A stretch of 64,000 nucleotides of DNA from Mytilus trossulus. Lineage: Eukaryota; Mollusca; Bivalvia; Mytilida; Mytilidae. Both the position numbers and the translations under genes were made by a program. The stretch covers positions 44,067,878 to 44,131,877 of the forward strand of contig NC_086386.1 of NCBI RefSeq assembly GCF_036588685.1, read 5' to 3'. The notes below the pieces were generated by a model, which was not told the origin of the DNA, made no database searches, and saw nothing but the letters and a program-made list of their open reading frames with translations. Below are positions 11,355-23,800 of this stretch, in pieces (position 1 is the stretch's first letter; the number at the start of each line of letters is the position of its first letter).

Positions 11355-11999
11355 AGAGATGTGTACATTAAGCAAGCCGTCCCGTTTTGTTCTTCTTCTT
11401 CTCATTATGAGTTATAAGAAGAACACTGAAATAATCATTCAAAAGATATTCAAATTGTTTATTCAATTAAGTTGAAAATATATCTATAATATCTAAAATA
11501 GAACATATCTGTTTTACTATCTAAAGAACCATGTTTTAAACAACATTAAATATGTTGTTTATTTAAATTTCTTTTATTTGTAAACATTCATTTAACAGAT
11601 GAAATCACAAGACCGAAGGCTACATATAGTGTTAGATAATTGGTTCGTCTGATGACCAACTACGGATAAAACAGAACGGTCATAAAAGCGAATATACTTT
11701 GCCTGAAACACAATTTCATACATTTCAATTCATTTTAACTTCGACATGAAGATGCGACATTTAGATTTCCCATGTTAATACAAATGATTGTAAGATTGAC
11801 TAATGGGATTTATTTAAATGTTATTCTACTAAATCCTATTCTTATATGTAAATATTACGAAAATAAAGTTTAAACTGATTATAAATATATCTTTTACCGT
11901 TCCGTACCAGTACAAAAAGTTTAACATTAAATACTTTTCCTAATAGAAAAATAAATATAGATACAAAAATCATAAAAAACTAATAAATAAATTTATTGT

Positions 12000-12110
12000 A
12001 TAGCAATATAATATTTCCCACAGAACGTAACCAAAAGTTAGCGTGCAATAAATTCTAATATTGCACTAGTGCAATAAATCTTCAAATTTCATGACGTCAT
12101 CAACGTTTAA
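12000..12110. repeat. Dispersed repeat, also seen at 26885-26960
   Basis: The block 'tgtatagcaata(t)aa...atattgcactagt..aataa' occurs here and, diverged, inside NARS2 intron 6 at about 26885-26960. Confidence 0.4.
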
Positions 12111-12694
12111 ATCTTAGTTTAAACCATTTTTAAACTTAAGTAAAAACCTAAATTCCTGTTGCAGTGTTAACTTTACTTTTAGAATAATAATAGCCCATAG
12201 TGTCATCACTCATACTAAACCCAATCGTCTGCGATGTAATTCAAATTCGAACCGTTGCTTAGAAAATTCAGCGATTCCATGATATGCATGCAATGGTGTT
12301 ATAGTAAATCCAACAATTTTATTGTATAAATAAAGAGTAACTTGGTTTTGCTGGACTCCATGTTTTAGGAACATGAGCAGAATGAAGTTAAACACACCAG
12401 GCGCCCACATTATTGATAGTCTTATCATAGAGCAGACACCATGATGGTCAGTCCCAATTTAGGAAATTGTACCGGGATGGCTGTCATTCGTTGTTGTTTC
12501 TCATGTTTGTTTTGTAAAGATTTAAGGTGGTGCCACTATCCCATGCTAGGAGAGGTTAGAGCGCCCTCTATATTCACGTTTAACCACACACTATTTTGGA
12601 TTATCCTTTCCCAAGCGAAGAGCCTTTTATACAGTGGTTGTCCTGTCTTGTATGTTCTATTTGTTTTTCGATTATTGTTTTGTGCTGCTTGATT

Positions 12695-12880
12695 TTTCCT
12701 TCAAATTGTTTTACACTTGTCATTTCTAAAAGCTTTTTTTAGCTTGCTATGCGGTATAAGTTATGCTCATCGTTGAGGGCCGCTCAGTGACATAATACAC
12801 GTTAGTAATCGTCTTTTTTTCTTTATTTGAACTCTGGTGGAGAGTTGTCTCAATGGCAATCATACCAACTCTTCTTATTT
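12695..12880 (+). repeat. Copy of the 'gttgtctcattggca' repeat family
   Basis: It runs from 'ttttacacttgtcatttcta' to 'agagttgtctcaatggcaat' and the usual '..catacca.ctcttctt' end. Confidence 0.6.
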
Positions 12881-13286
12881 CTATATTGATCGTAAATGTC
12901 TGAATTCTTCCTTATAACAAGTCTGTTTTGTTGCATTTGTTTCCTCTTCTCCTTTAGATGTAGCAGTTTAATTGCAAGCCAACACACATATATAATAGTA
13001 TAATTTCCAAATTATACAATTAATATTCCTTTCAAACATCTGATACCTTAATTTTTCACTAGTCCATTAAACCCTCATAATTACATTAGATGTATGTTTC
13101 ATTATAATACTTTATTTTGATTGGCTAACTGTACATCACGTGTTATTCCGTAAGCAATTGCATCACTCAATAAAACTTTTCATTCATGATAACACGTGTT
13201 CCCACAATAAAGTGCACAGGTGAAGAAAATACAAAAATTATAAGATTCGTGTTTTCCTGATCATAGCTAAAAAATGAAATTATAAG

Positions 13287-13441
13287 TATTGAATGCTTCT
13301 TTTTTTAACTTTATAGGGTTGTAAAAGCGTTGACCGGGCGCACATTTTTAGCATGAAGCGCTTCCGCGCTTCATACCAAATGTACTTCGGTCAACGCTTC
13401 AACACCCCAATAAATTTACAAAAAGAAGCATTCAATTCTTA
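13287..13441. mobile_element. Foldback element with about 75-bp arms
   Basis: The two halves are inverted copies. 'attgaatgcttctttttt' opens the left arm and its complement closes the right arm. 'aagcgttgacc' is present in both, and the centre is the near-palindrome 'gaagcgcttccgcgcttc'. It is non-coding. In RNA it would form a long hairpin. Confidence 0.75.
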
Positions 13442-13639
13442 AATAAAAATTATAATGTTACCCGATAAACAATGTCGGGTGACATATTGCTTTTCCTCTG
13501 TTTCTTTTTCCCTATTATTAATTTTTTTTCTTCAACCTAATTTTGTCCGCCCGCTTTCTCGGAACCAAAAGAACCAATCTAAATGATAGTTCACTATAAC
13601 AAGGAACCCTGACTTTCGAGTTGCAGTGCAACTTTGGAA

Positions 13640-14430
13640 CTAAAAATGGCTGCCGTTACCATGGAAACAGAACAAATGTGAAAAAATCCAGTTTCTGGTT
13701 TTAATGAATTATTTGGATATGCTTAAACTCGGAATCATTATATTTTGATAAAATGTAGGTGCCCACTATATACTGGTTTTGGAGAATTTTGGCAATCATT
13801 GGAACTACAATGTTGCCATGGAAACTACACCAAAAATTTCAAAAATATCAAAATGCTCCAAATTTAACGAAACTTGTCAGTAATGATGAGCAACATTGGT
13901 AGATGTGGAATTTGGCGTTTTAATTTCAAAAATGTCTACCGTTCCCATGGAAACAATGCAAAACAGGTCAAAATAGTTCAAAAACCTCAAAGTGGCAGAT
14001 CTTTCTTAAAATGGTAGGTCAAATTGATCGAAACTTTGATGGTATTGTCCCTCCCATGTACCAATGTGGTATATGCCATTAACTTTTGGAAATGGTCTAT
14101 GTTGCCATAGGAACCACCAAAAATGCCAAAAAATTTACGATGGAATTTCCAAAAAGGCCACCGTTGCCATGGAAACTGCAAAAATATCAAAAAATTTAAA
14201 AATGCTTTCAACTTAATGAAACTTGATATTACTGTTAACTGGAATGTATAGATGAGACTTATGACTTTGAAAATTCAAAATGGCTGCCGTTGCCATGGAA
14301 ACGGCAGAAAGGAAATTTGTTTTAAAATGCTCTAAATGAACTAAAAAATTTACAGAAAGATGTATAACCATGTTTATTTGTGCATTCAATTTTAAACTTT
14401 TTTTCAAATGGCTGCCGCTTAGTAGCAATA
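13640..14430 (+). repeat. Degenerate array built on 'atggctgccgttgccatgg'
   Basis: The core 'ggctgccgttgccatggaaac' in variant forms appears at about 13647, 13808, 13927, 14089, 14150, 14277 and 14408, separated by diverged spacers rich in 'aaaa(t)tc' and 'aaactt'. The spacing is irregular (61-163 bases), so it looks like an old, eroded tandem array. Reading frames in it are accidental. Confidence 0.6.
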
Positions 14431-14879
14431 GGGGGGAGGGTGACATCCGCTATTGCTTGCAATGGCAATTCTAGTTAAAGTTATTTTGTCTTAATAAAAG
14501 ATGAAGCAGAAAATACATGGTTCGTGGCTCCAATGTCTCGTATACATTTTTTCACATAAATTCATTGTAGTATTTTAATGCCTCCGAATACAAATCGGGT
14601 GCACGTCACCTGTCTTATAGGTAAAAGTTAAAGTGACAGGAAGAAAATTTTAACTTGGGATAAAGAGACTCAAATTCCAGATCGAAGTTACCAAGAAAAG
14701 GAGTTGTTTTTGAAAAATTTGTTTCCGAATATTAATTTGAATACTGAAAATCGAACTGTATATTGATGTGAGATAAAAGAGTCGAGGAAATGGGAAGAGT
14801 TATATTATTTTTAGACCACTAGGTCAAAGGTCAAACTAAGAGACGCTTAAAAGACCGAAAATTTGGTTGATTACTGTGG

Positions 14880-15072
14880 ATTCATTTATTTTCGTGGGTA
14901 TCAATTTTCGTGGATTGCTGAAAACTTGCATATTCGTGGATACTTGATTTCGTGATTTAGGCAATCTCCGTATACAAAGCCTATCGAAAATATGACATTC
15001 GATGAAAATTTGAATTCGTGGTTCACCTGTACCCACGAAACCCACGAAAATTGATATACAACGAATAATAAC
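14880..15072. mobile_element. MITE with 'tatcaattttcgtgg' inverted ends
   Basis: The left end contains 'ttattttcgtgggtatcaat' and the right end 'attgatatacaacgaataat', which are imperfect inverted copies. The interior is rich in 'ttcgtgga' and 'cccacgaaa'. Two minus-strand frames crossing it are chance. Confidence 0.65.
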
Positions 15073-16295
15073 AATGGCCATATTCCTGACCTGGTACAGG
15101 ACATTATAAGAAAAAAATGGTGGGTTGGGCTTGGTTTTGTGGCATACCAAGCCGCCCGCTTTTATGGCAATGTTAAATATAACATTAAACTGACAACATT
15201 ACATGACAGGACTACAATACAAATAGGACAGAAACACACGAATAATAGCTAACAAAAGGTACCAGGTTTAAAATTTAATACGCTAGATGTACGTTTCGAT
15301 CACACTAGACTTATATTACATTTATTAATAACAATAAAAATTACAATACAATATCAAAATGTGGTAATACAAATGTAATAAGATAATTTATTGTATTATC
15401 TAGCTATGTCGGTGTTTCTTCTGAATCAAACTGTAAACCAAATATATCATATAAATTTGGTTGAATCAAACTAAAATCTAATAAACGAAGGGGTGATTTA
15501 TTATCTTTGATATAACACAAGAATATACTAGTAACAGAGAAGACGTTAATTTACATCAAAACTAAATACATGAATTTGGGACAAAAAAAAGTACCGTGAC
15601 ACGTCTTATAGGCTTATTGCAATGCGAAGTCACACTCAGCAAAAGTCACAATCGGTAAGTAAAAGATCAGACGATGTAATGACAAACCACTGAGGTACAC
15701 TATTTGAATGATTATAAAAAAACTTGTTCTTAAAGTAGATTTGAAAACCCCAAAAACAATTTCAAATTTGTTCCTTTCGAATGTCTTCTGTATACTAAGA
15801 CTCCCCCTGTTTTTACAATCAATGCTTTTGACTTGTGGACTCAGGGGCGGATCCAGGACTTGATGTTAGGGGCGCATATTTTTGTAATCGCCGAGCGGAG
15901 CGAGTCGAAAATGTTTTTGAGGTAAAATTATTAGAATATTCTTATAAGGGGGTTGTTATGTAGATATCTCGAACTATTGTGTGTTAAAATAGCGAGAAAT
16001 TAAAGTTTCTAGCTGAAATCGCCTAACACCATCCCTGAACACAATATGTGAGCTTTTATTCATTGAGACTACCCCATTTATTTCCCAGAAAACGGGACTA
16101 AGACAATAAGGATAGAGACTGACCTCAGTCCGGCATGTCCGGAGTACACAAGCTGACCCTTCATTTAAAAAGATCTAGCAAATGATATGTCAATGGTTAC
16201 AGGGAAACTGGGGTTGCATATATTCATATAAGCCAATCGAATATATTCAGGGAAAAAATACAATAATCACGTTATAGATTTGTATGCGTCATAAC

Positions 16296-16420
16296 TTGGA
16301 CACCTCTGGGTGCGGGAATTTCTCACATTGAAGACCTGTTGGTGACCTTCCACTGTTGTTTTTTCTATGGTCGGGTTGTTGTCACTTTGATACATTCCCC
16401 ATTTCTATTCTCAATTTTAG
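16296..16420 (+). repeat. Dispersed repeat ('gggtgcgggaatttctc' family)
   Basis: It contains 'gggtgcgggaatttctcaca', 'gacctgttggtgacctt', 'gtcgggttgttgtca' and 'cattccccatttctattctc'. Related fragments lie at 6436-6500 (plus) and about 32400-32455 (minus). Confidence 0.6.
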
Positions 16421-16590
16421 GATAAATGACAACACAATAATATTATGATGTGATTATGAGAGTAAAGTCACTTGATGCATTATCATACAAATCTAAATAT
16501 TTTCAAAATGATGTTCTAGTATACATAAAAAAAAAATTTTGAGTGCATAAATAAAACAATGAGGAAAACTTACTTGAGCACCGATCTATT

Positions 16591-16824
16591 TAAGAGGCCC
16601 CTCATGGGGGGGTCCAAGTAATCACATAATCACCATTTTTTTGCCAATATAATAACATAATCATTAAATATTTGCTTATCTTTAGTAATCAAATAATCAT
16701 AAACTAAAAATACAGTCATAGGTAATCAAATAATCATGAAATATTTGGCTTAATAATCAAATAATCATTAAAAAAACGGCCAAGTAATCACATAATCAAA
16801 AACCCCATGAGGGCCCTCATTTAA
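16591..16824. mobile_element. MITE with 'aggcccctcatgggg' inverted ends
   Basis: The ends 'gaggcccctcatggggg' and 'ccccatgagggccctc' are inverted copies. The interior is a run of variants of 'aagtaatca(c/a)ataatca', spaced about 20-45 bases. Confidence 0.75.
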
Positions 16825-17139
16825 AAAAAAATCACTTAAAACAATTAATGTTCAAGTACTATAATTTAGATTACAAATCAATGTCTCCTATATTGTTAAT
16901 TCCTAGTATATGCAAACAATTGAGATATCAAATATGTAAATGGACAACCTCACAGGTTTTTGTGAAATTTTGCACACAAATACAGCATATGTGCCTATGA
17001 ATAAAATGTATATATATGTAACTTTTATAATTCCAATCATGTCGTATAGATAATTAATATTCTTCATAAATAACTTCAAATGTATAAAATGCAGATCAAT
17101 ATTGCAAACAATATAGATTAAATTAATTTTGAATTGCCT

Positions 17140-18880
17140 ATAAAAACTAGAGGCTTTAAAGAGCCTGTGCCGCTCACCTTGGTCTATGTGAACATTAAAC
17201 AAAGGACGCAGATGGATTCATCACAAAATTGTGTTTTGATGATGGTGATGTGTTTGCACATCTTTCTTTACTGGACATTCTTGCTGCTTACAATTATATC
17301 TATTTATAATGAACTTGGCCCAGAAGTTTCAGTGGAAAATTGTTAAAAATTGACTGTAAAGGACAGTAACTCCTTAGGGGATCAATTGACCATTTCGGTC
17401 ATGTTGACTTATTTGTAAATCGTACTTTGCTGAACATGATTGCTTTTTACAGTTTATCTGTATCTATAATAATATTCAAGATAATAACCAAAAACAGCAA
17501 AATTTCCTTAATATTACCAATTCAGGTGCAGCAACCCAACATGGGTTGGTCGAATTGTCTGAAAATATTGAGGCAGATAGATCTTGACCTGATAAACAAT
17601 TTTACTTCATATCAGATTTCTCTAAATGCTTTTGTTTTTGAGTTATAAGCCAAAAACTGCATGTTACCCCTATGTTCTATTTTTAGCCATGGCGGCCATC
17701 TTGGATGGAAAGCCGGGTCACCGGACACATCTTTTAAACAAGATATCCCAAAGATGAATGTGGCTAAGTTTGGATTAATTTGGCTTAGTAGTTTCAGAGG
17801 AGAAGATTTTTGTAAAAGATGAGTAAGATTTACGAAAAATGGTTAAAAATTGACTATAAAGAGCAACAACTCCTAAAGGGGTCAACTGACCATTTCGGTC
17901 ATGATGACTTATTTGTAAATCTGACTTTGCTGAACATTATTGCTGTTTGCAGATTATCTCTATCTATAATAATATTCTAGATAATAACCAAAAACAGCAA
18001 AATTTCCTTAAAATTACCAATTCAGGGGCAGCAACCCAACAAAGGGATGTCCGATTCATCTGCAAATTTCAGGGCAGATAGATCTTGACCTGATAAACAA
18101 TTTTACCACTGTCAGATTTACTCTAAATGCTTTTGTTTTTGAGTTCTAAGCCAAAAACAGCATTCTAATATGACATGCTTCTTTAGCTTTGGGTACAAAG
18201 CCATGTTCTAATTCAAATAGAACAAGGGCTGCAGGTGATTGACGTCACAATTGAAATTGCAACGTTAGATGAATTTTTAAACAACATCAGAGATCCAAAT
18301 GGGACATTTTTGTTGGTGTTATGCGCTAGGAAATTAAATAAAAACATTCTAAAAGTAAGTTACAATTTTTCTGTTCTTATTTTATTAATAAATTGTTGAT
18401 TTTTCTATAACGTTTTTGTTCATCAATCAAATGGTGACGTTTCGAGCATCTACTATAGGTCCGCTTCGAAGTACAAAGTTCAAAATATTCCTATTAGAAT
18501 AGAAATAATTCTATCATGCCATGCTCTATGCTCATTTTAACATGGGTAGGCATTTTATTTGTTTACATTTAATACCTCGCTAACGCTCCGTATTAAGATA
18601 TTAACAAATATAATGCCTACCCATGTTAAAGAATTATTTCTTAATTTTACCCCTTTGATCTATTTTTAGCCGTGGTGGCCATCTTGGATGGATGACCGGG
18701 TCACTGGACACAATTTTTTAAACTAAATACTCCAATGATGATTGTGGCCAAGTTTGGTTTAATTTGGCCCAGCAGTTTCAGAGGAGAATATTTTTGTAAA
18801 AGTTAACGACGACGGACGCTGGACGCCGCCGGACGCCAAGTGATGGGAAAAGCTCACTTGGCCCTTTGGGCCAGGTAAGC
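17140..18880 (+). repeat. Large composite repeat ending in 'ggccaggtaagct'
   Basis: It begins at 'ctagaggctttaaagagcc' and ends in 'agctcacttggccctttggg'. Inside are two diverged copies, about 490 bases apart, of a module holding 'ccatttcggtcatg', 'ataataaccaaaaacagc' and 'gatagatcttgacctgat'. A second element with its own hairpin is nested at about 18190-18660. Relatives lie at 23450-24330 (plus) and 53973-54610 (minus). Confidence 0.7.
18537..18629. repeat. Hairpin within the nested insertion
   Basis: 'aacatgggtaggcattttat' and, 40 bases later, its near-perfect inverted copy flank 'aatacctcgctaacgctccg'. It lies inside the composite repeat and marks a foldback element inserted into it. Confidence 0.6.
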
Positions 18881-19317
18881 TTAAAAAGGTAATTTATAAA
18901 GGTGTCATAAAATAAGATTTTAAGTCAGAATGACACAATTACATTTGCCATGCTATATAATTCAGTAACCTCTTTCAATTTAAGTTTAAAAACAGAAATT
19001 TTAGTACCCAAAACATCATAAAAAGCATGCACCAGATTGTTTATTATATTTGAAGTCAAAGCTTAAAAATATTTTCACAATTCCTATGAGCGTTCTACAC
19101 ATTTCCTCCTGATTTCCAGAAATTTAATTTGCTATGTATCAAAAGTATCAAAGTCATACATTTAATTTTTTCAATGTTTATGTGCAGTTCCTCCTGCTCT
19201 TGTTGCAAGTAAATTTCGTAAATTGTGTGAGATAAAATTTACATTCATGATACTGTAACCTGATTTTTACATGCACTCAATATTTCTCCATCACAAACAA
19301 ATGTCAAAACAAAGCTT

Positions 19318-19595
19318 TTTCATGTATAGAACAAATGGTGTTTTTTTCTCAGTGTTGAAGGCCATACAGTGACCTATAGTTGTTAATTTCTGTATCATTT
19401 TGTCTCTTGTGAAGAGTTGCCTTTTTGACAAACATACCCCATCTTTTCTTTTATCATTTTGGGGCCTTTTATAACTGACTGTGTGGTATGGGCTTTGCTC
19501 ATTGCTGAAGGCCATACTGTGACCTAAAGTTGTTAATTTCTGTGTCATGTGGTCTCTTGTGAAGAGTTGCCTTTTTGACAAACATACCACATGTT
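19318..19595 (+). repeat. Two tandem copies of the 'gttgtctcattggca'-related repeat
   Basis: The same 150-base block appears twice in succession. 'gaaggccatac.gtgacct', 'gttgttaatttctgt' and 'gaagagttgcctttttgaca' occur at both 19360-19440 and 19508-19590. Confidence 0.7.
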
Positions 19596-19600
19596 CTTTT

Positions 19601-20350
19601 TGTCGAGCCTTCGACTTTAGTCGAAAAAGCGAGACTAAGCGATCCTACATTCCGTCGGCGTCGGCGTCAACAAATATTCACTCTGTGGTTAAAGTTTTTG
19701 AAATTTTAATAACTTTCTTAAACTATTCTTGGTTTCTAACAAACTTTGACAGAAGCTTGTTTATGATCATAAGATAGTATCCAGAAGTAAATTTTGTAAA
19801 AATAAAATTCCATTTTTTCCGTATTTTACTATAAATGGACTTAGTTTTTTCTGTGGGGAAACAAAACATTCACTCTGTGGTTAAAGTTTTTAGAATTTTA
19901 ATAACTTTCTCCAACTATCCTGGGTTTGTACCAAACTTGGACAGAAGCTTGTTTATGATCATAAAATAGTATACAGAAGTAAATTTTGTAAATAAATAAA
20001 TCCATTTTTTCCATATTTTACTTTTAAATGAACTTAGTTTTTCTGCGGGGAACCATTACATTCACTCTGTGGTTAAAGTTTTAAAAATTTTAATAACTTT
20101 CTTAAACTATCCTGGGTTTGTACCAAACTTGGACAGAAGCTTATTTATGATCATAAGATTGTATCCAGAAGTAAAGTTTGTAAAAAGATTACTCCGTTTT
20201 TTTCTGTAATTTACTTTTAAATGAACTTAGATTTTCTTACAATCATAAAATAGTAACAAGAGGAATAATTTTATTGATTTCTTTCCTCATTGTTGTTGAG
20301 CCTGCGATTTACAGCAAAAATAGGCGAGACACTGGGTTCGCGGAACCCTT
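19601..20350 (+). repeat. Element with three 192-bp internal repeats
   Basis: It opens with 'gtcgagccttcgactttagt' and closes with 'gggttcgcggaaccctt'. The marker 'attcactctgtggttaaag' starts at 19676, 19868 and 20060, exactly 192 bases apart each time. Each unit also carries 'gacagaagctt.tttatgat'. There is no coding frame. Confidence 0.75.
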
Positions 20351-20639
20351 ACAATTTTTTTATATAAAAGATCTTACAGTTTAGACAGGTTCTAATCTAT
20401 CAGTTTTTTCAATGCATCACCAGCTTAATCTGGCCTTTATGCAAATATACTCACTATACTGTTCCATGTTAAAACAAAATCTGGAGAACTGCTTTTATTA
20501 AAATATGTGACATAATACTGAGTATGGATAAAATTAAAACTTCATGTGTGTGTTAAAATGGGACAGCCATTCTATCTTATTAGCACAATGGATCAGATAA
20601 TTAGCTATGTATTTATACCAAGTTACTTCCTACAAGGAA

Positions 20640-20771
20640 ACAAACTGCTGTTTGGTGTGAGCCAAAGCTTTGTGTTGAAGACCATACTTTGACCTATAAT
20701 GATTTACTCTTACAAATTGTGACTTGGATTGAGAGTTGTCTCATTGGCACTCATACTGGTCCACATCTTCT

Positions 20772-20775
<4 letters not shown>
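20640..20775 (+). repeat. Dispersed repeat in the 3' flank of NARS2
   Basis: 'tttggtgtgagccaaagctt' to 'gagttgtctcattggcactc' matches the copy at 4560-4715. An alternating TA tract (20774-20798) follows. The next AATAAA on the NARS2 strand is at 20494-20499, so this repeat may be transcribed in that 3' UTR. Confidence 0.55.
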
Positions 20776-20804
<29 letters not shown>

Positions 20805-20880
20805 CATTTAATAGACATGGCCATGTTTTACAAGACAAACATCATAAAAAAACAATTTACATTTAATAAATAATACTGCA

Positions 20881-23800
20881 TCAAAGTTTACAATGTTTTG
20901 AAGATCTAGGAAATGGTATAGTGTCACGTATATTGTTAATGCCTAGTATAAATTGTAGTAATCTCTCAAAACCTAACCCAAATCCTCCATGTGGAACACT
21001 GCCAAATTTCCGCAGATCCAAATACCTGTAAATTATAATGTGTATAAAATATTATAAGCACAGCATAATTTATTATTTCTGATTGGTATAACATCTGTTA
21101 CTGTAAATTCAGAAATTATGCATAAATTATTGTAATTGTTGAACACTCGACAAAAATGTGTGATTGATTTTTGCAAAAATCAGGCAATGCTGAATAAACA
21201 TGATAAAGTTATGCTGTTCAAATTTAGAAAATGACAATTTTCTAAATATTAAAAACATAGCCTATATTTTTGAAAATACATTTTCTCCTTCTTTGTCAAG
21301 GGACATAACCCAACGAAAATTTCATTGACCATCAAGAGCAAAACTTAACTATAACTAACTATATTATATTTTTCAACATGCTATTCAAACTCCAGTTTGT
21401 AAACATACCGGTACATAAGTTTATAAGTATTTTTTGTGTGATTTAATTTATTTCAACACTGGTGAAGTTTTCTAGAATTATTTACAAGCAGTTTCAACTT
21501 TTATTTAATGACAATAGTTAGGTTATGACTGGAATGAAGTGCAAGAAAGATGGCTAATGCAAAACAATTGCACTTCAGATAGGTCAGAATTTTTGTTTGT
21601 AACAGGCATCCTATAGAAATTTCAACGAGTTGTTGCAAGGATTCCTTTGATATGCAAGGAGCCTGGTTCTCTCTCTAAACTAGGCATTATATCAAACAAA
21701 TGTCCCTATTCTGACAATCTGTTGCTGAGAATTTACACTTCCCACAGTGAAATGAATGCTGCACTTTGGCAAGGGTATTACTGCCAGCAAGGGAAAGACC
21801 AAGACGACCATACTTTTACCTGGCAGTCCTCTTTTAAGTTTGTGATAGTTGAAAATTTTGAGGCAAGTATTAAGAAAATTCTAACCAATTCAAGTTCTCC
21901 AGAAGTTCATGTTGTTGCAGTTTATTTCTAAGTACATCATATCTCTCCTCCCTCATTGTCCCTCCTACTAGCTCTCCTACTTCAGGTACCAATAGATCTA
22001 CAGAGGATACCTGTATAAAATAAGGGGAGATAATAATTTTAGCACATTTGCTAGTATTAATTTTGTGGATAGAGGATACATGTATTTTTGTGCATATTTT
22101 ATTTCTTGGTTTCAGTAAAGTCTGCATAGAAGCCTATAGAAAACAAGTAATTGAACATATACATTTGTGTTTCACTGTTAACAATAATAATAATGAATTC
22201 ACAGTATGTCAGTCAGGGGTCCCACTTGTACAGGTTATTTGTATTTACTAAAAGAATTAAATATGTATAGACTTAATTACGAAAGTTGTAAGATACTTAT
22301 ACTAGTGTATTTTATTTACTTGTATAGGTAATTTATCTTAACGATTATGTTATATCCTTTAGACATTCAGATTTGTTTTTTACTTATACAAGTAAAAAGG
22401 TTATACAATCTTTCTTTCTTGAATTTCTCAGGACTTCTTTGCTTGAATAGAGTGTTTAATTGTCTGTCCTTTGCAGATGTCTCTACTTATCAATTAAATG
22501 TAATTTCATGAACAATGACCATGATGACAATCTTATGTATTTGTTTTCTCGAAAACACTGCTATTTACAAGCCACCAAGGCACAATTTTTTAAGGCATTG
22601 CATAATTACTTAAGATCTTTGCTCAATTTGTTTCTTAGTTGCATTAATGAGATGAAACATTGAACTTTAATAAAAAATTATGAGCTCACCAAAGATAATT
22701 GTTTAAAGCATGTTTATACATCCCAAAACTTGAGAATTTGGGGATTGTCAAAAAAACAAATACTCTGAGTACATATTTTTAGGAAATAATGGGGAGATTA
22801 TTCAAACCTTATAAGAATATTTATTTATGACAGATTTGCTATATACAAGTTTATTAATCATGTTAATATTTACTTCTCCAAGTAGATAAAAAATCACTTG
22901 TACTAGTAGTAACCCTGACTATAAGGTATACAAGTTTACTAACTGTTTGTGTATCATCGTTATCCCTGGCATAGAATGGTTTTATAGCGGCAGGAAAGTC
23001 TGTTACAAAAACTGGTATATTGTTGTTATATTTCACCAGATATCTCTCATGTTCCCTCTTTAAATCTTCTCCCCACTGAAAATAAGATCAATTCATTTTC
23101 ATATTTTTCTCCTCATAAAAACAAGTATTGTCATATGATTGTTTCTTTATAATTGTAAAAGCTTGTAATGTATTGAAACCTAATCATGGGACTTACTGCA
23201 AAGCAGTAAATTTACGACCAAACATTAAAACAAAAATTTGTTATACAATATAAAACACAATTTTTAATTCTAAAAACATATTTGCTATATATATAAAAAA
23301 AATCTTGCAATTGAAAAATCTGTAAATAAATGCAATTTAAAAAAACATATCTGTTTCAAGCAAAGAGAAAAAACTTACTCTTATTTTAAATTCAAACTTT
23401 TTGTTCTTCTTTTCAAGAATCTTTACTGCATCTGTATATGGTATTCTGTAAAATATTAAAGATAATAACCAAACACTGCAAAATTTCTTTAAAATCATCA
23501 ATTCAGGGGCATTATACCTGAAAAACCAGTTACCCAATTCGGCTGAAAATTTCAGGACAGGTAGACCTTGACCTAATAAATACTGTAACTTCTTGTCTTA
23601 TTTGCTCTAAATGCTGGAGTTTTTGAAATATAAGCCAAAAACTGCATTTTACCCTGTGTTCTATTTTTAGCCATGACGGCCAATGTTTTTTAACGAAATA
23701 GAAAATAAAACACAAACTTTTCTTTTATACACCCTACTGATCATTCAGTTGAAGTTTGGTTGAATTTGGTTGAGTAGTTTTAGAGGAGAAGATTTTTAAA

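Noticed and set aside
14836-15150. 104-codon minus-strand frame
   Set aside because: It runs across a MITE with inverted ends, and the frame is a by-product of the 'cccacgaaa' repeats.
17427-17648. 73-codon plus-strand frame
   Set aside because: It lies wholly inside the composite repeat at 17140-18880, and the related copies do not keep the frame open.
19291-19590. 99-codon minus-strand frame with an internal duplication
   Set aside because: The duplicated peptide reflects two tandem copies of a dispersed non-coding repeat.
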